Shown here piece by piece: positions 58,265 to 64,000 of a stretch of 64,000 nucleotides of DNA. This DNA comes from Phycisphaerae bacterium (lineage in GTDB: Bacteria > Planctomycetota > Phycisphaerae > UBA1845 > Fen-1342). Below the pieces are notes generated by a model that did not search any database, was not told the origin of the DNA, and saw nothing but the letters and a program-made list of their open reading frames with translations. The position numbers and the translations under genes are program-made. The DNA lies in the NCBI GenBank assembly GCA_022072445.1, contig JAJVHV010000005.1:186001-250000 (forward strand), written 5' to 3'. Numbering within the stretch: position 1 is the first letter of the stretch; each line of letters starts with the position of its first letter.

Positions 58265-59115
58265 GCACCGCCCCCAACAGCAAGGCTGTACCGCTGTGGC
58301 GGCGCGTCCCGATGCGCGTTGGGCGCGTCACCGCCGCCCAGATCGATTTCGTCGGGTCCACCGTCGCCTACGTTGGGGGGGTGACGCGTCTCGTGTTCGG
58401 CGCGATCCACCGCCTGGCGCTCTCGCTCGTCTCGCGCAAGCGCGTCAGCCGCCGCTCGCTGACGCAGCAGATGGTGCGCGTCGGGGTGCGCAGCATCCCG
58501 ATCATCATGCTGGTGCAGTTTTTCATCGGCATCATCCTGGCACTGAATCTGGCGCCGACGCTCGACGCCTACGGGCAGCTCGAAAGCGTCGCCGACGTGG
58601 TCGCCATTGCCGTCTTCCGCGAGCTGGGGCCGCTGATTTCGGCGATCGTCCTGTGCGGTTTCGCGGGTGCGTCGATCGCGGCGGAAATCGGCACGATGGT
58701 CGAGGCTGAGGAACTCAAGGCGATGCGCGCCCTGGCGCTCGACCCCGTCCGCTTCCTCGTCGCGCCCCGCATCGTCGCCGCCACGGTCATGATGGTCGGC
58801 CTGGCCGTGTTGGCCGACGTGGTGGGCACGTTCGGCGGCCTGTGTACCGCGGTCGGCGTGCTGGGTGTGTCCGCTCAGACCTACATCGACCGGACACGGG
58901 CCATCCTGACGAATACGGACTATTTCACCGGTCTGGTGAAGGCCGCCGTCTTTGGCCTGCTGATCGCCTCGCTGGCCTGCTACGAGGGGCTGCGCGTCCG
59001 CGGTGGGGCCGAGGGCGTCGGCCGGGCGACGACGGCCACGGTGGTCAAGAGCATCGTCTCGCTGATCGGTGCCGACTGCATCTTCACGGCGATCTTCTAT
59101 CGCCTCGGATGGTGA
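58261..59115 (+). CDS. MlaE-family lipid transport permease
   Basis: This 284-residue membrane protein starts at GTG 58261. The MlaE signature appears in IPIIMLVQFFIGIILALNLAPTLDAYGQLESVADVVAIAVFRELGPLISAIVLCGFAGASIAAEIGTMVEAEELKAMRALALDPVRFLVAPRI. Segments ELGPL and GASIAAEIGTM match the family closely. It forms the permease of an outer-membrane lipid transporter with an ATPase (MlaF) and an MCE protein (MlaD). Neither gene is in the window. It is 3 bp upstream of the RNase HII-like gene. Confidence 0.92.
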   Translation: MSTAPNSKAVPLWRRVPMRVGRVTAAQIDFVGSTVAYVGGVTRLVFGAIHRLALSLVSRKRVSRRSLTQQMVRVGVRSIPIIMLVQFFIGIILALNLAPTLDAYGQLESVADVVAIAVFRELGPLISAIVLCGFAGASIAAEIGTMVEAEELKAMRALALDPVRFLVAPRIVAATVMMVGLAVLADVVGTFGGLCTAVGVLGVSAQTYIDRTRAILTNTDYFTGLVKAAVFGLLIASLACYEGLRVRGGAEGVGRATTATVVKSIVSLIGADCIFTAIFYRLGW

Positions 59116-59118
59116 GCC

Positions 59119-60198
59119 GTGCTGCTGGTGGGCATCGACGAAGCCGGCTACGGACCGCTGCTTGGACCGCTCGTCGTCGCCGCGAGCGTCTGGGAAGTCG
59201 CGCCCGAGGTGTGCGGTGGCGATCTGTGGAAACACCTGGAAGCGGCCGTCTGCCGCACGCCCGGCCGCGCGGAGCATCGGCTCTGCGTTGACGACTCCAA
59301 GCGTCTCTTCGACCAGCGCAAGCAGCTCTGGCCGATCGAGCGCTCCATTCTCGCATTCGCCGCCGCCGCCGATCAGCCGGCCGGGTCGCTGCGCGCGCTG
59401 GTTGATTCTCTGACGCACGATTCGCCGTCGTCCGCGCCGGCCGGCGCGGCCGAGGTCGACATGGCGACGGATCCGCCTGCGGCTTCGGATCGTCCGTGGG
59501 GCGCCGCGCCCGACGTGCCGCCCTGGTATCGCCTGCTGGCGCGACGATTGCCAACCGATCCGCGCGCCGCGGCCGGACCCGCCGCGCAGCGCCTGCGCGA
59601 CGAGATGTCGAAGCGGAGAGCGCGCTGCGCCCGACTCATGGCGCAGGTCGTCCCGGAGCACATCTTCAACCAGCGTGTTGCGCAGACGCGCAACAAAGCC
59701 GCCGCGGTGGTCGAGCAGGTGCTGACGCTCATGCTGCGAGCCGTCGCGAACCGCGCCGACGACGTGCTCTTCCGGATCGATCGCCTTGGCGGGCGGAGCG
59801 ACTATCGGCATCTGCTTCAGCTCGCGTTTCCCGACCGCAGGCTGGAAATCACGGCCCTGTCGGACCACGAGAGCAGCTATCGCCTGAGGCTCGCGTCGCC
59901 TTCGACGCCGCGCGCCGCGTCGGCAGCAGCGCCGCATTCGCCATCGGCCGGCGAGTGGACGGTGACGTTTTCGGTCGCTGCCGACGCCGAGCATCTGCCG
60001 GTAGCGCTGGCCGGCATGCTGGCCAAGTACGTCCGCGAGCTGCTGATGCACGAGTTCAACGCCTTCTGGCGAACGATCGACCCCGCCCTGCGCCCCACGG
60101 CCGGATACTACAATGACGCGTTGCGTTTCATCGCCGACATCCGGCCGCACCTGGCCCGCTGCGGCCTCGATCCGGCGACGTTTGTGCGCACGCGCTGA
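59119..60198 (+). CDS. Enlarged RNase HII-like protein
   Basis: This 359-residue protein opens with LLVGIDEAGYGPLLGPLVV, the GIDEAGxGP motif of RNase HII (Asp7, Glu8). Then VDDSKRL (residues 58-63) matches the DSK motif, VLFRIDRLGG gives a candidate Asp221, and LAGMLAKYVRELLM (298-310) resembles the ASxxAKxxRD helix with Glu307 in place of Asp. RNase HII is normally 190-230 residues. Here about 150 extra residues (85-210) separate the motifs, and another Ala/Ser/Pro-rich insertion is at 260-278. It may cleave RNA-DNA hybrids, or have a changed role. The start is GTG 59119, three bases after mlaE. No normal rnhB lies in the window. Confidence 0.7.
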   Translation: MLLVGIDEAGYGPLLGPLVVAASVWEVAPEVCGGDLWKHLEAAVCRTPGRAEHRLCVDDSKRLFDQRKQLWPIERSILAFAAAADQPAGSLRALVDSLTHDSPSSAPAGAAEVDMATDPPAASDRPWGAAPDVPPWYRLLARRLPTDPRAAAGPAAQRLRDEMSKRRARCARLMAQVVPEHIFNQRVAQTRNKAAAVVEQVLTLMLRAVANRADDVLFRIDRLGGRSDYRHLLQLAFPDRRLEITALSDHESSYRLRLASPSTPRAASAAAPHSPSAGEWTVTFSVAADAEHLPVALAGMLAKYVRELLMHEFNAFWRTIDPALRPTAGYYNDALRFIADIRPHLARCGLDPATFVRTR

Positions 60199-60596
60199 CT
60201 ATTCCGGTAGAGGGCGGCGGGCCTTGCCCGAGTACAAGCATGCTCACGCCTGCCGGCGAGAGCATGCCGCCGGGCGAGAGCATGCCGCCGGGCCGCATTG
60301 CGTTATGGCTGTGCTTCGCGACAGCCAGGACACAACCAAGCCGGCGTGTCTCTGGAGAGCCGCCGCGCCCGGCTGCACTCCGCGTCGGCGGTCGTTTGCC
60401 GTCGAACCCCTCGCTGACGCTCGGGGCTCGGCAGGGGACGCACGCGGAGTTGCGGGGATGCAACGCGTGGCCTTGGCTGGAGATGCAACCCGCGGAGTTG
60501 GCCGGGGATGCGACTCGCGCAAGTCACTGGGGAAGCAACTCGCGGAAACGGTCTGACGACAGCCCGATTCGAATCACACTCAGCCGCACCGGCTGC
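60199..60596. repeat. Gene-free gap rich in REP-like palindromes
   Basis: No gene is supported in these 398 bases. GCATGCTC and GAGCATGC arms flank 60246-60259. A direct 18-base repeat (CGAGAGCATGCCGCCGGG) occurs twice at 60257-60292. TGGCTGT and ACAGCCA form a 7-base-arm hairpin at 60306-60327. CCCCTCGCTGACGCTCGGGG at 60407-60426 is a single copy of the array A core. Several copies of GGGGATGCAAC-like pieces lie between 60455 and 60540. It is the richest repeat cluster outside the arrays. Confidence 0.7.
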
Positions 60597-61841
60597 CTAT
60601 TTCGGTGCTGGCCCCGCCGCCGGCATCTCCGCCGGCAGCCGGAACTCGTCCGCCTGCGAACCCGTGCCGCGGCTGCCCAGCTCGGGCAGATCCTCGTCCG
60701 TGTTGGCGATGTACAGCCACCAGTTGTTGTAGCCATACTTCGTGTAGCCGGGCGATTTCGGCACGTGCTCCAGAATCCACTTCTGATAACCGAAATGGCT
60801 ATTGCCCCACTCCGTGCTCGAGATCAGCCGCGGCTCGCCGCGCAGATCGGGATAATTCGCCCAGCCGTCGGCCCACGAGAGCACGCGCCGCTTGTTGTTG
60901 TAGTCGTAACCCGATTGTCCGTTCGGCGGGACGTGGCAGTTGCCGACCTGCGACGGCGTGCCGGCGTGATCCATCTCGAGCCAACTGAAGACGTTCCACG
61001 GATCGCGGCGCTCGTGCGTATCCCAGACGCCGTCGGCCAGGGCCAGGGCCGCCATGCTCTCGACGCGGTGCGTGTAGCTGTGGATCATGTTGTCGGCCCC
61101 GACCTCGTAGTTGAAGCCCATCACCCAGGTCGTGCGGCCCAGCTCTTCCGGAATGTCATACGGGCGATAGAACCACGGGTTGTCGGTCGGCGCGAAACGC
61201 GCGTACCGGTTCGGGATGTAGCCGGCGAACTCGTCGAAGTGCATGCCCGACGCGCCCCACAGCCACATCTCGGTGATTGCCTCGCGCTTGAAGCGTTCGA
61301 GCAGACCGTTTTCCTCCAGCACCTTGCGATACGAGCTGGGCGACGGCTGCCACTTCTGTGTCTTGCGCACCTCCATGAAGCTCTCGTCGGTGTAGCGGAA
61401 GCCGTCCACTTTCTGCGGATAGCCGTCTACGCTGATGACGTCCACGATTTCGTAGTTGATGTAGCCCCAGCTCGCTTCGCGGATCACGTTCGCGAGGATG
61501 TGCGAATACTCGACCGGATCGTTGGCCTTCAGGTGTTCGATCAGCGTCTTGCCGCCGTCGCTTTCCAACACGGGGTTGTAGATCACCACGACGACCTTGG
61601 CGTGCTTGCGGCCGGTTGCGGCGCGCGCGTCGTAGGTCCAGGGCGGCCGCGTCCAGCGCGAAATCGCCGAGCGCTTGACGGTGTACGAGCCGGTCGAGGC
61701 CAGCTCGCCGCTGGGTTTTACGTCTGGCAGCCGGCGCCAGGCCGGCTCGGTTTGAGTGCCGACGGCCTGGCGCGGCGCGGCGGGCAGGGCAGCAGGGGGG
61801 ATCAGAAACGGCGCGATCAGCCATAGGCGGAAAGTCAGCAT
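60597..61841 (-). CDS. Secreted protein of unknown family
   Basis: This 414-residue protein has a perfect AGGAGG ribosome site seven bases before ATG 61841 and a signal peptide (RLWLIAPFLIPPAALPAAP). The body has conserved-looking aromatic/charged blocks: VVVVIYNPVLESDGGKTLIEH, ASWGYINYEIVDVISVDGYP, TEMWLWGASGMHFDEFAGY and TTWVMGFNYEVGADNMIHSYTHRVESM. I do not recognise the family. It has no obvious catalytic motif or repeats. It could be a peptidase- or glycosidase-like secreted protein, but this is not supported. The nearest neighbour is a divergent ECF sigma gene. Confidence 0.6.
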   Translation of the reverse strand: MLTFRLWLIAPFLIPPAALPAAPRQAVGTQTEPAWRRLPDVKPSGELASTGSYTVKRSAISRWTRPPWTYDARAATGRKHAKVVVVIYNPVLESDGGKTLIEHLKANDPVEYSHILANVIREASWGYINYEIVDVISVDGYPQKVDGFRYTDESFMEVRKTQKWQPSPSSYRKVLEENGLLERFKREAITEMWLWGASGMHFDEFAGYIPNRYARFAPTDNPWFYRPYDIPEELGRTTWVMGFNYEVGADNMIHSYTHRVESMAALALADGVWDTHERRDPWNVFSWLEMDHAGTPSQVGNCHVPPNGQSGYDYNNKRRVLSWADGWANYPDLRGEPRLISSTEWGNSHFGYQKWILEHVPKSPGYTKYGYNNWWLYIANTDEDLPELGSRGTGSQADEFRLPAEMPAAGPAPK

Positions 61842-62083
61842 GATCAGCCTCCTTGGGAATTGGGAGCGTATCGCGGCCGGCGCCGAAAGACCAACCCGAC
61901 GAGACAGGGCACAGACGCCGACGACTCGTCGCCATCGCGCGCGGTGCGGTTCTGACGCTTGTCGCCTGCGGCGGTTCCGCCCGTTGGCTCCGGGCGCGTG
62001 CGGGTTCGCCGAATTTGCGCTTCGGCGGCACGGGAATTGCACGCAGACGCGTGGGAACGAGGCTTCGTCCCAGCCAGATCTAC

Positions 62084-62665
62084 ATGCTCACAGCAACGTC
62101 CACGCATCTCAGCCTGCTGGCGCGGCTGTCCGACGCGCGCGATCGGACGGCCTGGCGCGAGTTTCACGAGCGTTACGGCGCGCTGATCGCCGGTTTCGCC
62201 CGACGGCGCGGGCTTCAACCGGCGGACTGCGACGACGTGGTGCAGGACGTGCTGCTGTCGCTCAGCAAGGCTCTGCCGCAGTTTCGATACGACTCGAAGA
62301 AGGGGACGTTTCGCGCGTATCTCAAGGCCGCGACGCTCCGCGCGATCTCACATCGGGCGCAGGGCCGGCCCGCGATGCTCAGCCTGGCTGATTCTGTGAG
62401 CGATCCGCCCGACGAGCACGCCGCCGACGAGGTGTGGGAATACGAGTGGCGGCAGTATCACCTGCGGCAGGCGATGCGGGTGGTCGACGCGGAGTTCAAC
62501 GAGGTGGATCGGCAGGCGTTTCAGCGCTACGCGCTGGAGAGCGCTAACCCGCACGATGCGGCCGGAGCGCTATCGATCAGCGTTGAGCACGTCTACCAGG
62601 TCAAATCGCGGATTGTGAGGCGCATCGCCGAGCTGATTGAGCAGCAGATCCAGGACGAGGGCTGA
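62084..62665 (+). CDS. ECF-type RNA polymerase sigma factor
   Basis: This 193-residue protein has region 2 (LSDARDRTAWREFHERYGALIAGFARRRGLQPADCDDVVQDVLLSLSKALPQF) and region 4 (EFNEVDRQAFQRYALESANPHDAAGALSISVEHVYQVKSRIVRRIAE). The linker DPPDEHAADEVWEYEWRQYHLRQAM is typical of planctomycete ECF factors linked to kinases. No anti-sigma factor is adjacent. The next gene, 17 bp downstream, is a Ser/Thr kinase, the second such pair in the window. ATG 62084 is chosen because it opens the region 2 domain. Confidence 0.88.
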   Translation: MLTATSTHLSLLARLSDARDRTAWREFHERYGALIAGFARRRGLQPADCDDVVQDVLLSLSKALPQFRYDSKKGTFRAYLKAATLRAISHRAQGRPAMLSLADSVSDPPDEHAADEVWEYEWRQYHLRQAMRVVDAEFNEVDRQAFQRYALESANPHDAAGALSISVEHVYQVKSRIVRRIAELIEQQIQDEG

Positions 62666-62682
62666 TTGGCTGAGACGCGTGG

Positions 62683-64000
62683 ATGCGGGCTGGCTTGGAC
62701 TGGTATCGGGATGAGGCGCGGCTGCTCCGGGAGCTGAAGCAGCTCAGACAGCGCGAACCGCCCGTGCCCGAAATTCCAGGATACGCCGATTTCCGCGAGC
62801 TGCGCCGCGGCGGACAGGGCGTGGTCTATACGGCGATACAGCAGTCGACGCGACGGCGCGTCGCCATCAAGATTCTCGGGGGTGGCAGTTGGGCGAGCGA
62901 AGAGCGACGCCGGCGCTTTCAGCGTGAGGTGGACGTCATCGCGGCGCTGCGCCATCCCGACATCGTGCAGCTTTACGACGCGGGGCTGGCGGGCCAGGGA
63001 TTCCCCTATTTCGTCATGGAGTTCATCGACGGCGTCGGACTCGAGGAGCTTCTGCCGTCGCCGTGGCAGAGTGCGGCGTGCGACGACAGCGCGAGTGGAT
63101 CGGCATCGGCACTGGGTCGGGTGCGGGCGATTGCGGAAGCGGCCGGGCTCGGGACGGTACGGGGATCGCTGGCACTGGTGGCGCGAATCTGCGTGGCGGT
63201 CGGGTACGCGCACGCGCGCGGCGTGATTCACCGCGATATCAAACCCAGCAACATTCGTATCGATCCGGCCGGCGCTCCGCACGTGCTGGATTTCGGACTG
63301 GCGCGCGCCGCGCAGGACTCGCTCGTGGCAGACACGGGCAGCGCGATGACGCACACCGGCGAGTTCGTCGGATCGCTGCCCTGGGCGAGTCCGGAGCAGT
63401 CGCAGGGCACGGCGCAACAGCTCGACACGCGGACCGACGTCTATTCACTCGGCGTCGTGCTCTATCAACTTCTGACCGGCCAATTTCCCTACTCCGTCGC
63501 CGGCGGGCTGGGCGACGTGCTCGACCGCATCCGGACGGTCGAGCCGATCACTCCGCGGACGCTGCGCCGCGAGATCGACGCCGACGTCAGCACGATTGTG
63601 CTCAAGTGCCTGGCCAAAGAGCCCGCTCGTCGCTATCGCGATGCGGGAGATCTGGCGCGCGACATTCAACGCTATCTCGTCGCCGAACCGATCGCCGCCC
63701 GGCCCGATTCGCTGGTCTATCGTCTCTCGCGCCGTATTCGACGCAACCGCACAACCGCCGCACTCGCCGCGGCCCTGACGATCGCGCTGGGCGCCACCGT
63801 CGCCGGCGCGCTCTGGTGGCGGCACGCCGAGTACCGGCGGCGATATGCCGCCGAGTATCGGCCAGACGGCTTGATCGTGGTGAACACGGCGATTCTGGGA
63901 CAGAACGTGCCCACCGAGCTGCGGCCCGGCTCGACGCTCCGCGCCAACGAGTTGCACAATCTGCCCGATCAGGCCACGTTTCCCGGCAGCCTCGACCTGG
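62683..64000 (+). CDS. Transmembrane Ser/Thr protein kinase, C-terminus beyond the window
   Basis: Translation from ATG 62683 stays open to the end of the window, giving 439 residues. The kinase domain begins near residue 34: GGQGVVYTAIQ, VAIKIL (Lys63), GVIHRDIKPSNIRI (His183-Arg-Asp) and VLDFGLARA (Asp203). A stretch of about 45 residues with no family match (around residues 115-160) splits the middle of the kinase. A membrane helix follows the kinase (AALAAALTIALGATVAGALWW). After it begins an extracytoplasmic part of unknown type, with the visible part ending at LPDQATFPGSLDL. It is paired with an ECF sigma gene 17 bp upstream. Confidence 0.9.
   Translation, partial: MRAGLDWYRDEARLLRELKQLRQREPPVPEIPGYADFRELRRGGQGVVYTAIQQSTRRRVAIKILGGGSWASEERRRRFQREVDVIAALRHPDIVQLYDAGLAGQGFPYFVMEFIDGVGLEELLPSPWQSAACDDSASGSASALGRVRAIAEAAGLGTVRGSLALVARICVAVGYAHARGVIHRDIKPSNIRIDPAGAPHVLDFGLARAAQDSLVADTGSAMTHTGEFVGSLPWASPEQSQGTAQQLDTRTDVYSLGVVLYQLLTGQFPYSVAGGLGDVLDRIRTVEPITPRTLRREIDADVSTIVLKCLAKEPARRYRDAGDLARDIQRYLVAEPIAARPDSLVYRLSRRIRRNRTTAALAAALTIALGATVAGALWWRHAEYRRRYAAEYRPDGLIVVNTAILGQNVPTELRPGSTLRANELHNLPDQATFPGSLDL

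Overview
The window is about 64 kb of high-G+C DNA, roughly two thirds G+C by eye, with short intergenic gaps and many GTG and TTG starts. It suggests a flagellated member of the Planctomycetota. The evidence is two ECF sigma/serine-threonine kinase pairs, a secreted PQQ-type beta-propeller protein, a tricorn-type protease, a sulfatase-like lipoprotein, a secreted EF-hand protein, a BamA (so an outer membrane), and many palindromic dispersed repeats. This assignment rests on family knowledge, not on a phylogenetic marker; no rRNA or tRNA gene was recognised, and I cannot name the class.

1-17166 (+ strand) is a flagellar locus. In order it holds the end of fliK, flgD, flgE, fliL, fliN, fliO, fliP, fliQ, fliR, flhB, flhA, flhF, an flhG-like gene, a small membrane protein, fliA, a small hydrophilic protein, a DUF115/Maf-type motility accessory protein, and a two-domain protein that looks like a radical SAM/SPASM enzyme without its cluster cysteines. 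The cluster encodes hook assembly, the export gate, placement factors and the late sigma factor, and ends in probable flagellin or surface modification. fliM is missing from its usual place, and the FlhG homologue has lost its P-loop lysines.

17167-32423 is mixed. It holds a zinc-ribbon protein with mutY, a GlcE-like FAD subunit, bamA, a tricorn protease, a PQQ-type propeller protein, a lipoprotein hydrolase, a four-EF-hand secreted protein and a large secreted beta-repeat protein. 32504-36017 (- strand) is an ECF sigma factor and a large transmembrane Ser/Thr kinase, followed by a 69-bp tandem array.

36980-44389 carries thiL, tsaE, two glycosyltransferases and an M24 peptidase on +, then a phytase/esterase-like lipoprotein and a dus gene on -. 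44528-50823 holds an isolated paaB, an acyltransferase-ACP-acyl-ligase fusion, terC, an HPF/RaiA-like gene, a divergent NhaR-type regulator across an AT-rich intergenic region, and a secreted esterase. 51148-55311 (- strand) has a LuxR-type regulator, a second tandem array, and a tightly overlapped group of a GGT-like lipoprotein, a PEGA lipoprotein and a phosphodiesterase.

55411-60198 (+ strand) holds an unknown protein, a sulfatase-like lipoprotein, and a coupled run of a HEAT-like lipoprotein, STAS, MlaE and an enlarged RNase HII-like protein. 60597-64000 has a secreted unknown protein, and a second ECF sigma/kinase pair whose kinase runs off the window.

The most unusual features are four. 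(i) The SPASM protein has lost CxxxCxxC and sits next to a Maf protein. (ii) The FlhG homologue has lost both P-loop lysines. (iii) The RNase HII-like protein is enlarged and keeps candidate catalytic acids. (iv) Two tandem arrays 15 kb apart are built from the same REP-like core in opposite orientation.
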